In this document: positions 1 to 6,542 of the stretch, piece by piece | Layout of the letters: each line of letters starts with the position of its first letter | How positions within the stretch are numbered: position 1 is the first letter of the stretch | Source of the DNA: Beijerinckiaceae bacterium | GTDB lineage: Bacteria > Pseudomonadota > Alphaproteobacteria > Rhizobiales > Beijerinckiaceae | Assembly (NCBI GenBank): GCA_022702195.1 | Contig: JAKONB010000025.1 | Span: forward strand, 1 to 15,388 | Reading direction: 5' to 3' | DNA length: 15,388 nt | Notes under the pieces: generated by a model | Told to the model about the DNA's origin: nothing | Database searches by the model: none | The model's input: only the letters and a program-made list of their open reading frames with translations | Made by a program: the position numbers and the translations under genes

Positions 1-260
1 TGGCCGCCGGCCTCGCCGCGCAGGCGGCGCAGTTCCTGTCCAATGCCGGGATCATCACCGTGCTCGACCGGCCGATGTGGAACACCGCGAACGTCCTGCG
101 CGAGGACAGCCTGCTCGGCCGGGTGCTGCACGCCCTCGTCGGTTACACCGATCGGCCGACCGCCATCCAGGGGCTCGTCTATGTCGGCACCATCCTGGTG
201 ATGCTGGCGCTGATGCAATGGTCGGCGGCGGACAAGCGCCGTCAGGTCCGCGCGGCCTGA
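1..260 (+). CDS. FTR1-family iron permease, C-terminal fragment
   Basis: The reading frame is open from base 3 and ends at the TGA at 258-260, so only about the last 85 residues are present. The visible part has the tail typical of FTR1/EfeU-type permeases: an AAQAAQFL helix, a D-R-P-x-W-N-T segment, the L-x-G-R-V-L-H-x-L-x-G-Y motif, and a final hydrophobic helix (roughly AIQGLVYVGTILVMLALM) followed by a basic cytoplasmic tail ending KRRQVRAA. Family members are inner-membrane ferrous/ferric iron permeases. The REGLE iron-binding motifs that would confirm function lie upstream of the window. A GTG at base 60 is an internal valine, not the start. The gene converges on the DUF167 gene, whose stop lies 25 bases downstream, and no strong terminator is visible between them. 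Family assignment is from recalled conserved patterns, not a search. Confidence 0.8.
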   Translation, partial: AAGLAAQAAQFLSNAGIITVLDRPMWNTANVLREDSLLGRVLHALVGYTDRPTAIQGLVYVGTILVMLALMQWSAADKRRQVRAA

Positions 261-285
261 GCCCGCGCCCGTCGGACCGCGTCGG

Positions 286-627
286 TCAAGTCCGGCGCGC
301 CGATTCTCCGATCCAGGCCTCGAGACGGGCGATGATCGCGGCGGCGTCGCCCGCCAGCACCAGAAGCTTCTGCCGCGCGGTCTCCCCCGAGGCGATGCGG
401 ATGTCGGATTTCCGCAGACGCAGGGCCTCGGCGAGATAGGCCACCAGCGCCTTGTTGGCCGCCCCCTCCACGGGCGGGGCGACCAGCCGCACTTGCAGCA
501 CGACCCGGCCATCGGCTCCGGCCACGACGCCGTCCAGCCCGTTGCGGCTGGCTCGTGGCGTCAGCCGCACGGCGAGCCGGACTCCGTCCGGCTGTGCGAG
601 GTAGGGGCGAGCGGTCGGGTCGATCAT
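286..627 (-). CDS. DUF167 / YggU (UPF0235) family protein
   Basis: This is a 113-residue protein, close to the usual size of about 100 residues for DUF167. The family signature is clear: an early V-R-L-T-P-R-A-S-R-N-G segment (residues about 20-30), a central L-Q-V-R-L-V-A-P-P-V-E-G-A-A-N-K-A-L stretch (about 45-61), then L-x-L-R-K-S-D-I-R-I-A-S-G-E-T-A-R-x-K, where family members carry their conserved basic surface. Members are small cytosolic alpha/beta proteins with no established biochemical role. In many bacteria they sit beside a YggT membrane protein, but none is visible in the 224 bases upstream here. The start is the ATG at 627-625, and no strong Shine-Dalgarno precedes it, so the start is the least certain part. 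It is convergent with the FTR1 gene. Confidence 0.88.
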   Translation of the reverse strand: MIDPTARPYLAQPDGVRLAVRLTPRASRNGLDGVVAGADGRVVLQVRLVAPPVEGAANKALVAYLAEALRLRKSDIRIASGETARQKLLVLAGDAAAIIARLEAWIGESARRT

Positions 628-851
628 GGGCTGTCGGTGGCGGCTTTCAAGGCTGTCGGGACGAATCGTCCGTGCAGGGGAGGGGCGCCCACGGATTTTC
701 CGATCCGTGAGGCGGGAGTGCGTGCGGACCGGCGCGTCCTCGCGCTGTCCTGGCGGCGATTCCGGCGCGGAAATACACCTTTCCCGCCGGCCCCGGGATG
801 CCTAGACAGCGATGTTGCACTAAGCTTCACGGGATTTCGCAGGAACGCCGC

Positions 852-1736
852 ATGTCCGATCTCCGTCTTCGCCGCAGCGTGCTCTACATGCCTGGCTCGA
901 ACCAGCGCGCGCTCGACAAGGCCAAGACCCTGGCCGCCGATTCCCTGATTCTCGATCTTGAGGACGCGGTGGCGCCCGAGGCCAAGGAGATCGCCCGCGC
1001 GCAGGTCTGCGCGGCGGTGAAGGGCGGCGGCTACGGCGAGCGCGAGATCATCATCCGGGTCAACGCCCCGCAGACGCCCTGGGGTGAATCGGACCTGAAG
1101 GCCGCCATCGAGGCCAAGCCCGACGCGATCCTGATGCCGAAAGTCTCGTCCCCGGCGGTCCTGGAGAGCATCGCCAACCATCTCGAAGCCCTGGATGCCG
1201 ACGAGACCATCGCCATCTGGGCGATGATCGAGACGCCGGCCGCCATCCTCAACATCCACGAGATCGCCAAGGCGCGGCGGGACCGGCGCACCCGGCTGAG
1301 CTGCTTCGTGCTCGGCACCAACGATCTGGCCAAGGACACCTGGGCGCAACTCGTGCCCGGCCGTGGCCCGATGCTGCCCTGGATGATGTTCACCCTGGCC
1401 GCCGCCCGCGCCGAGGGGCTGACGATCCTCGACGGCGTCTACAACGACATCGAGGACGTGGTGGGCTGTCGCGTCGAGTGTCAGCAGGCGCGCGATCTCG
1501 GCTTCGACGGCAAGACGCTGATCCATCCCAACCAGATCGAGCCGGCCAATACCTGCTTCGCGCCCTCGGACGAGGAGGTGCGGCGCGCCCGCATGACGAT
1601 CGCCGCCTTCGACCTGCCCGAGAACGCCAAGCGCGGCGCCCTCAAGATCGAGGGCCGGATGTATGAACGCCAGCATATCGGCATGGCCCGCCGGGCGGTG
1701 ACCTGGTCGGAGGCGATCAAGGCCAAGGGGCAGTGA
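852..1736 (+). CDS. HpcH/HpaI-family CoA ester lyase, malyl-CoA lyase/thioesterase-like
   Basis: This is a 294-residue enzyme of the citrate-lyase beta/HpcH-HpaI superfamily. Visible motifs in order are RSVLYMPGSN (8-17), the LDLEDAVAP acidic loop (34-42), I-I-R-V-N (67-71) with the CoA/substrate arginine R69, LMPKVSS (94-100), WAMIETP (123-129) with metal-binding E127, LGTNDLAKD (154-162) with metal-binding D158, LDGVYND (193-199) and FDGKTLIHP (218-226). The overall pattern is nearer to Mcl2-type (3S)-malyl-CoA thioesterases and general CoA ester lyases than to the serine-cycle malyl-CoA lyase MclA. The substrate is therefore probably a malyl- or methylmalyl-type CoA ester, but this is inference. 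I chose the ATG at 852 because AGGA at 841-844 lies 7 bases upstream and the protein then begins just before the conserved core; an in-frame ATG at 798 would add 18 unconserved residues. It converges on the fdh4 pair with a 22-base gap. Confidence 0.88.
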   Translation: MSDLRLRRSVLYMPGSNQRALDKAKTLAADSLILDLEDAVAPEAKEIARAQVCAAVKGGGYGEREIIIRVNAPQTPWGESDLKAAIEAKPDAILMPKVSSPAVLESIANHLEALDADETIAIWAMIETPAAILNIHEIAKARRDRRTRLSCFVLGTNDLAKDTWAQLVPGRGPMLPWMMFTLAAARAEGLTILDGVYNDIEDVVGCRVECQQARDLGFDGKTLIHPNQIEPANTCFAPSDEEVRRARMTIAAFDLPENAKRGALKIEGRMYERQHIGMARRAVTWSEAIKAKGQ

Positions 1737-1758
1737 CACCCCTCCCGCCTCGACGCGA

Positions 1759-2064
1759 TCAGCCGTGCAGATGGGCGAGGATCGCGCGTCCCGCCTCGGT
1801 CGGCTCGTAGCGGCTGCGCTGCGTGCGCGGATTGCGCGCGGTGACGGCGAGCAGACCGGCCTCGCCACAGAGAATTTCGACGCCGCGCAGGACCAGCGCA
1901 TGCTCGACGCCGAAAATCCGGGCGAAGCTCCGGCTGTCGGCGGCCAGAGAGAGATGCAGAGCTGCCAGGATCCCGGCCTCCAGATTGGAGAGGCCGGGCT
2001 GGAGGGCGGCGATCGAATCCGTCACCGCCAGGAAGGTTTCGGCATCGGCCGGGGGTTCGCTCAT
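1759..2064 (-). CDS. fdh4B: Fdh4B-like small partner of the molybdopterin oxidoreductase, winged-helix-like
   Basis: This is a 101-residue protein whose ATG overlaps the stop of the upstream oxidoreductase gene (ATGA at 2064-2061), so the two are almost certainly translated together. M. extorquens formate dehydrogenase 4 is described as an fdh4A-fdh4B pair, and position and size fit Fdh4B; the symbol rests on that context. The sequence has no Fe-S, flavin or heme motif. Residues about 26-70 read as three amphipathic helices, with A-D-S-R-S-F-A-R-I-F-G-V (42-53) and then a longer helix. R-S-R-Y-E-P-T-E-A-G-R-A (83-94) resembles the wing and final helix of MarR-like winged-helix proteins (Y-x-L/P-T-x-x-G-R). 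It could be a DNA-binding regulator, an assembly factor or a structural subunit. It is likely cytosolic, as no signal peptide is seen. Confidence 0.75.
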   Translation of the reverse strand: MSEPPADAETFLAVTDSIAALQPGLSNLEAGILAALHLSLAADSRSFARIFGVEHALVLRGVEILCGEAGLLAVTARNPRTQRSRYEPTEAGRAILAHLHG

Positions 2065-4373
2065 GCGGCGAGGGGAGCCCGGAGGGTGACCATCACGGAT
2101 TTGGAGGTCGGCGTGTCGCTCCCCTCACCGAAGGTCGAGAGCGGCACCAGCACGTTGAGCTCCGGATAATAGCCAGCGAGAGAGCCGCGCGGCATGTCGA
2201 ACGGCACCAGGCGGAAGCCTTCCGCCACACGGCTCACCCCGTCATCGTGGGCGCCGACGATGTCGACGCGGTCGCCGGTCAGCGCCCGGATCTCCGCCAG
2301 ATCGTCCGGATGGGCGAACACCACGCGCCGCTCGCCGTAGACGCCGCGATAGCGGTCGTCGTGACCGTAGATCGTGGTGTTGTACTGGTCGTGGCTGCGG
2401 AAGGTCTGGAGCACGAAGGTGCCGGGCGTCCGGCGCGCCCGCTGCGCTTCGGTGGCCTCCGGGAGGGGATCGGCCGAGAAGTTGGCGCGACCGGTCGCCG
2501 TCTCGAAATTGCGCTCGGCGGCGAGGTTGCGCAGCATGAAGCCGCGCGGGCGCCGGACCCGGGCGTTGTAATCGGTGAAGCCCGGGATGGTGCGCTCGAT
2601 GAGATCGCGGATCCGGTCGTAATCCTCGGCCAGGGACGCCCAATCGACCCGGTCGGAGCCCAAGGTCGCGGCGGCCATGCCGGCGATGATCGCGATCTCG
2701 GAGCGCAGTTCCGGCGAGGCCGGCTTGTTGATGCCCCCCGAGCCGTGGACCATGCTCATGGAATCCTCGACCGTGACGATCTGGATCTTGCCCTTGGGGT
2801 TCCGGTCGATCTCCGTCCGGCCGAGGCAGGGGAGCAGGTAGGCGACGCGGCCAGGCACCAGATGTGAATGGTTGAGCTTCGTCGCGATGTGGACAGTCAG
2901 CTCGCAGGAGGCGAGCGCCTTGGCCACCAGGGTGGTGTCCGGGGTGGCGCGGGCGAAGTTGCCGCCGAGCCCGATGAAGGCCTTCGACGACCCGTCGAGC
3001 ATCGCCCCGATGGCGGCCAGCACGTTGTGGCCGTGCCGGCGCGGAGGAGTGAAGCCGAAGGTCCGCTCCAGGGCGTCGAGGAGGGCGGCCGGGGGCTTCT
3101 CGTTGATCCCCACCGTCCGGTCGCCCTGAACGTTGGAATGGCCGCGCACCGGACACAGTCCGGTGCCCGGACGCCCGACATGGCCGCGCAGCAGCATGAC
3201 GTTGGCCAATTCGCGGATAGTCGCCACCGAGTGCCGGTGCTGGGTTACGCCCATCGCCCAGGTGCAGATCGCCCGCTCGGCGCCGAGATAGACCTCCGCC
3301 GCGCTCTCGATCTCGGCCCGGGTGAGGCCGGACTGGTCGAGGATCGCCTCCCAGGCGGTGGCGTCGACCACGGCGCGATAGGCCGCGAAGGCGTCGGTGT
3401 GGTGGGCGAGGAAGGCCCGGTCGAGCACCGAGGGCCGGCCGGCGGCGAGCGCCGCGTCATCGGCGGCGAAGACCGCCTTGGCGATGCCGCGGAAGGCGGC
3501 CATGTCGCCGCCGAGGCGGGGCTGGAAATAATGGCTCGCCACCGGGGCGCTCGCCCCGCGCAGCATCTCCACGGTGTTCTGGGGATCGGCGAAGCGCTCG
3601 AGGCCGCGCTCGCGCACGGGGTTGAACACCACCACGCGGGCGCCGCGCTGCGCCGCCCGGCGCAGGTCGCCCAGCATGCGTGGATGATTGGTGCCGGGAT
3701 TCTGGCCCACCACGAAGATCGCGTCCGCCTTCTCGAAATCCTCGAGCAGCACGGTGCCCTTGCCGACGCCGATGGCAGCCTGCAGCGCGATGCCGCTGGC
3801 CTCGTGGCACATGTTCGAGCAATCGGGGAAGTTGTTGGTGCCGTAATGGCGGGCGAAGAGCTGGTAGAGATAGGCGGCCTCGTTGGAGGCGCGGCCGGAG
3901 GTGTAGAATTCGGCCTGATCGGGGCTGCCGAGGGCGCGCAGGGCCGCGCCGATCGCCGAGAAGGCCTCGTCCCAGGTGGTCGTGACGTAGCGGTCGCTCG
4001 CCGCGTCGTAGCGCATCGGGTGCGTCAGGCGCCCCTCGTTCTCCAGGGCGTAGTCGGTCCAGCCGCGCAGCTCGCTGACCGTGTGCCTGGCGAAGAACTT
4101 GGGCGGCGTGCGCTTGTCGGTGGCCTCCCAGGACACCGCCTTGACGCCGTTCTCGCAGAATTCGAACGAGGAGCCGTGCTCGGGATCCCCCCAGGCGCAG
4201 CCGGGACAATCGAATCCGTCCGGCTGGTTGGCCTTCAGCATCGCCCGCGCGCCCGAGAGCGGCGCCCGGCTGCCGAGCAGATGCTTGCCGCAGCTCTTCA
4301 GGGCACCCCAGCCGCCCGCCGCGGACGAGCGCTTGGGGGACGTGCCCTGGGACGACGCGACCGGCTGGTCCAT
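2061..4373 (-). CDS. fdh4A: FdhF/YdeP-family molybdopterin oxidoreductase, probable formate dehydrogenase Fdh4A
   Basis: This is a 770-residue molybdopterin oxidoreductase of the FdhF/YdeP type. Near the N-terminus, FDCPGCAWGDP (C56, C59) and FEFCENG (C73) give a C-x2-C-x13-C pattern, matching this family rather than the four-cysteine cluster of classical formate dehydrogenases. Residues 183-193 (D-C-S-N-M-C-H-E-A-S-G) contain a Cys-His pair (C189-H190) at the place where formate dehydrogenases carry the Mo/W-ligating Cys or Sec followed by His. Further motifs are VVGQNPGTNHPR, the GHSNVQGDRTVG segment, LGGNFARATPD and a C-terminal molybdopterin-dinucleotide-binding domain (FRSHDQYNTTIYG, then PRGSLAGYYPELNVL). 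No Tat signal is present, so it is probably cytoplasmic. Start: the ATG at 4373 has AGGA 7 bases upstream; the frame continues open to 4454 but lacks an equally good site. In Methylobacterium this enzyme type is FDH4, oxidizing formate to CO2; other YdeP members have unknown substrates. The downstream partner overlaps by ATGA. Confidence 0.87.
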   Translation of the reverse strand: MDQPVASSQGTSPKRSSAAGGWGALKSCGKHLLGSRAPLSGARAMLKANQPDGFDCPGCAWGDPEHGSSFEFCENGVKAVSWEATDKRTPPKFFARHTVSELRGWTDYALENEGRLTHPMRYDAASDRYVTTTWDEAFSAIGAALRALGSPDQAEFYTSGRASNEAAYLYQLFARHYGTNNFPDCSNMCHEASGIALQAAIGVGKGTVLLEDFEKADAIFVVGQNPGTNHPRMLGDLRRAAQRGARVVVFNPVRERGLERFADPQNTVEMLRGASAPVASHYFQPRLGGDMAAFRGIAKAVFAADDAALAAGRPSVLDRAFLAHHTDAFAAYRAVVDATAWEAILDQSGLTRAEIESAAEVYLGAERAICTWAMGVTQHRHSVATIRELANVMLLRGHVGRPGTGLCPVRGHSNVQGDRTVGINEKPPAALLDALERTFGFTPPRRHGHNVLAAIGAMLDGSSKAFIGLGGNFARATPDTTLVAKALASCELTVHIATKLNHSHLVPGRVAYLLPCLGRTEIDRNPKGKIQIVTVEDSMSMVHGSGGINKPASPELRSEIAIIAGMAAATLGSDRVDWASLAEDYDRIRDLIERTIPGFTDYNARVRRPRGFMLRNLAAERNFETATGRANFSADPLPEATEAQRARRTPGTFVLQTFRSHDQYNTTIYGHDDRYRGVYGERRVVFAHPDDLAEIRALTGDRVDIVGAHDDGVSRVAEGFRLVPFDMPRGSLAGYYPELNVLVPLSTFGEGSDTPTSKSVMVTLRAPLAA

Positions 4374-4425
4374 AAACAATCCTGCGGAGAAGCTGACTGA
4401 GCGGCCGAGCCGCACCACGACCGTG

Positions 4426-4454
4426 GGATATCGCAGTGCATGGCTCAGCCTCAA
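4426..4454 (-). promoter_or_regulatory. Candidate promoter of the fdh4AB pair
   Basis: On the minus strand, TTGAGG (4454-4449) is followed after 17 bases by ATATCC (4431-4426), an acceptable sigma-70-like spacing with a weak -10. It lies about 50 bases upstream of the chosen start at 4373, which would leave a normal leader. A small dyad, CCACG-AC-CGTGG at 4415-4426, sits at the -10/start region and could be an operator. Both are read by eye; the match quality is modest. Confidence 0.28.
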
Positions 4455-4602
4455 TCTGGCGAAAACGCAGGACGGTCATGCATTTGCCGACGGGTTGGTC
4501 CCGCCGGTGCATCCGTTTCGGAAGCGTTAAGTTTCGCGTCGCAGCAGCCGGTCGCGCCGCGTCCGGTTGCCCCAGGGAATTGGATCGGAACGGGGTGCCA
4601 CG

Positions 4603-4887
4603 GTGAAACTTACGGTGAGAACCCTCGCGGCGATCGGGGTCGGGATCCTCGTCGCCGCCGCCGTGATGGCGCAGGACCGGGCGACGGATCGCCCCTGGGC
4701 GGTGACGGCGGCGCAGATCGCCGATGCCCGCGCCTCCGGGCAGCCGGGCGTCGCCCTCACGGATGGACGGATCGCGGTGGAGCCGGTGCCGAGCGCCGAT
4801 GCCGCTCTGCTCCCCCTCAAATGGGCGGCGATCGGCGCCGGGGCCGGCCTGCTGGTCTTCGCCGGAATCCGCAGGCGGCGATCCTGA
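4603..4887 (+). CDS. Small hypothetical membrane protein, signal/anchor helix plus C-terminal helix
   Basis: This is an unrecognised protein of 94 residues. The N-terminus is a basic start followed by a hydrophobic run (LAAIGVGILVAAAVM, about residues 7-21) and AQDRA, which could be a cleavable signal peptide or a membrane anchor. The middle is a polar segment of about 45 residues containing AAQIADARASGQPGVALTDG and no cysteines. The C-terminus is a second hydrophobic helix (WAAIGAGAGLLVFAGI, about 74-89) ending RRRRS. The positive tail predicts a cytoplasmic C-terminus and a periplasmic loop. I chose the GTG at 4603 because GGGG at 4592-4595 lies 7 bases upstream and the protein then starts directly before the hydrophobic run; a TTG at 4567 would add 12 residues. 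Its stop is 3 bases from the stop of the opposing gene. No function can be assigned. Confidence 0.65.
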   Translation: MKLTVRTLAAIGVGILVAAAVMAQDRATDRPWAVTAAQIADARASGQPGVALTDGRIAVEPVPSADAALLPLKWAAIGAGAGLLVFAGIRRRRS

Positions 4888-4890
4888 CGC

Positions 4891-5205
4891 TCAGGTCGTC
4901 TTGGACCAATCGGTGATGAATTCCACGCCGGCCTGCTTGCGGTGCCGCCACAGGAGGCGTCCCCGGCGAAACAGACGCTCGCTCTGCGGCTTCAGGTAGA
5001 AGAAGGGCGGCAAGGTCGATGGCGCCTCCGCCGCGAATTCCAGGATGACGCTGGTGGTGGTCAGCGCTTGCATCGCGCAGGGTATGTCGGCGCGGCCGAT
5101 CTTGATCAGGCCCGGAACGGCCTCATGCTCGGATCGCTTCGCCACGGTGAGGCGCGGGAAGCGGGACTGGATTCGCTTGTTCCGCAGCCTGCTCCAGAAG
5201 AACAT
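4891..5205 (-). CDS. Hypothetical protein, weakly PilZ-domain-like
   Basis: This is a 104-residue basic protein. It begins MFFWSRLRNKR, then has a short basic R-x-x-x-R region (QSRFPRLTVAKR), a central beta-rich stretch, and ends with the pattern LFRRGRLLWRHRKQAGVEF. That ending resembles the closing strands of alphaproteobacterial PilZ domains (C-R-V-V-W-R-x-G-x-x-x-G-V-x-F). The diagnostic c-di-GMP motif D/N-x-S-x-x-G is not visible (the corresponding part reads A-M-Q-A-L-T-T-T-S-V), so if it is PilZ it is a degenerate, probably non-binding one. I chose the ATG at 5205, preceded by a GGGGG run about 7 bases upstream; a TTG at 5235 would add 10 residues. No signal peptide is seen. It is convergent with the small membrane-protein gene. 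The assignment is tentative. Confidence 0.6.
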   Translation of the reverse strand: MFFWSRLRNKRIQSRFPRLTVAKRSEHEAVPGLIKIGRADIPCAMQALTTTSVILEFAAEAPSTLPPFFYLKPQSERLFRRGRLLWRHRKQAGVEFITDWSKTT

Positions 5206-5252
5206 CCGTTTGCCCCCGCGTCCCGTGAGCGTCAAATCTCATCGCGAGGCCA

Positions 5253-5265
5253 GACACATCGTGTC
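5253..5265. repeat. Short inverted repeat upstream of the PilZ-like gene
   Basis: GACAC-ATC-GTGTC is a perfect 5-base dyad with a 3-base spacer, about 50 bases upstream of the minus-strand gene starting at 5205. It could be a regulator site, but one copy of a short dyad in GC-rich DNA is weak evidence. The rest of the 5206-5462 gap contains no gene I can support, and its relatively AT-rich stretch near 5300-5330 has no clear terminator or promoter. Confidence 0.25.
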
Positions 5266-5462
5266 GGAGCAGGCCCGCGACGAGATTTCTAGAGTGCCCT
5301 CCCATTCAATAGCAAGTTGTTAAGACCACCCCTCGGTTGCAGTTGTGTGATGGGCGAGCGCAGATGATCGTCACCATCGAAACACGCGTCATCAAGCAAA
5401 CGTGATTCCACCCAATGCCCGACATCGCGATCGGGCGATCCCAGACCGGTAAAGTCACGATC

Positions 5463-6542
5463 CTACGAAAGGTCCCGCGCGAGATCCGCCGCATCCTTGC
5501 CGACGACGTCTTGGAGTCTCTGGATGCCGTCTTGGCGCATGCGCTCGACCAACCCAGACTTGATCGTGGTGACCAGGCCCGGTCCGGCATAGACAAGGGC
5601 GGAATAGAGCTGGATCAGGCTGGCTCCGGCGCGCAGCTTGGTCCAGGCGGCCTGCGCGGAATCGATTCCGCCCACCCCCACCAGGGGAATGCGGGAGCCC
5701 ACCCGCAGGTAGGCCTCGGCGAGCAGCCGGGTCGAGGGCGCGAAGAGCGGCCGGCCGGAGAGACCGCCGGTCTCGGTGGCCAGGGCCGTCTCGGCGAGGG
5801 TCGCGGGCCGCGCGACGGTGGTGTTGGAGATCACCAACGCCTGCACGTTCCGGCGCAGGGCCGTGGCCGTCATCGCATCGAGGGCGTCGAGGCCGATATC
5901 CGGGGCGATCTTGAGGAGGATCGCCGTCTCGGGCCGCGCCGCGTCGCGCGCCGCGACCACCCGGGCCAGGAGTTCGTCGAGGAAGGCTTCGCCCTGGAGG
6001 TCACGCAAGCCCGGCGTGTTGGGAGACGACACGTTCACGGTCACGAAGTCGACCAGGGGCGCCAGGGCCGTGGTGCAGGCGACGTAATCGGCGAGCCGGT
6101 CGGCGGAGTCCTTGTTGGCGCCGATATTGACGCCGATCCGGCCCGGGCGCTGGCGGCGGGCGGCGAGGCGCGCGGTGACGACGTCGAGCCCCTCGCTGTT
6201 GAGCCCGAACCGGTTGATGACCGCGCCATCGCGGGCGAGCCGGAACACGCGCGGACGCGGATTGCCGGGCTGCGGCTTCGGGACCACGCCGCCGACCTCG
6301 ACGAAGCCGAAGCCGAGCCCGAGAAGCGCGTCGGGCACCTGGGCGCCCTTGTCGAACCCGGCGGCGAGGCCGACCGGGTTGGGGAAGGTCCGGCCGAAGA
6401 TCTCCACGGCGAGGCGCGGATCGTCCGGTGCCGGTGCGCGCGGCGGCAGCAGGCTCAATCCCCGCAGGGTGAGGCCATGGGCCGCCTCGGCATCGAGCCG
6501 ATGCAGCAGCGGTCTGATCAGGGGGAACACGGCGCCGATCAT
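5463..6542 (-). CDS. pyrD: Dihydroorotate dehydrogenase (quinone), class 2
   Basis: PyrD oxidizes dihydroorotate to orotate in pyrimidine synthesis, passing electrons through FMN to the membrane quinone pool. The 359-residue length and motif order fit class 2: an N-terminal helical membrane-docking extension (about residues 1-40), NPVGLAAGFDKGA (55-67), FVEVGGVVPKPQPGNPRPRVFRL spread over 80-102, INRFGLNSEG (109-118), IGVNIGANKDS (136-146), TVNVSSPNTPGLR (168-180) with the presumed catalytic serine S173, LKIAPD (210-215), VISNTT (237-242), and the FMN-phosphate loops LVGVGGIDS (287-295) and LIQLYSALVYAGPGL (309-323). Its ATG overlaps the DUF952 stop by ATGA at 6542-6539, so it is the second gene of a two-gene operon. 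No clear terminator follows; a 6-base stem at 5417-5436 lacks a T-run. Confidence 0.97.
   Translation of the reverse strand: MIGAVFPLIRPLLHRLDAEAAHGLTLRGLSLLPPRAPAPDDPRLAVEIFGRTFPNPVGLAAGFDKGAQVPDALLGLGFGFVEVGGVVPKPQPGNPRPRVFRLARDGAVINRFGLNSEGLDVVTARLAARRQRPGRIGVNIGANKDSADRLADYVACTTALAPLVDFVTVNVSSPNTPGLRDLQGEAFLDELLARVVAARDAARPETAILLKIAPDIGLDALDAMTATALRRNVQALVISNTTVARPATLAETALATETGGLSGRPLFAPSTRLLAEAYLRVGSRIPLVGVGGIDSAQAAWTKLRAGASLIQLYSALVYAGPGLVTTIKSGLVERMRQDGIQRLQDVVGKDAADLARDLS

Noticed and set aside
629..660. Direct repeat GGCTGTCGG at 629-637 and 651-659, 22 bases apart (two helical turns).
   Set aside because: Nine-base GC-rich repeats are expected by chance, and there is no third copy or nearby promoter-like element.
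624..1901. A 425-codon minus-strand frame opposite the CoA ester lyase.
   Set aside because: It crosses gene boundaries and a convergent junction, and its sequence looks like the mirror of the real gene.
2868..4400. A 510-codon plus-strand frame antisense to the molybdopterin oxidoreductase gene.
   Set aside because: Low-complexity composition, no recognisable motifs, and the opposite strand encodes clear catalytic motifs.
5417..5436. GCCCGA/TCGGGC stem after pyrD as a terminator.
   Set aside because: Only 6 base pairs, an 8-base loop and no T-run on the coding strand.
5306..5596. A 96-codon minus-strand frame crossing the end of pyrD and the AT-richer gap.
   Set aside because: It overlaps the conserved pyrD C-terminus in another frame and has no ribosome-binding site or recognisable pattern.
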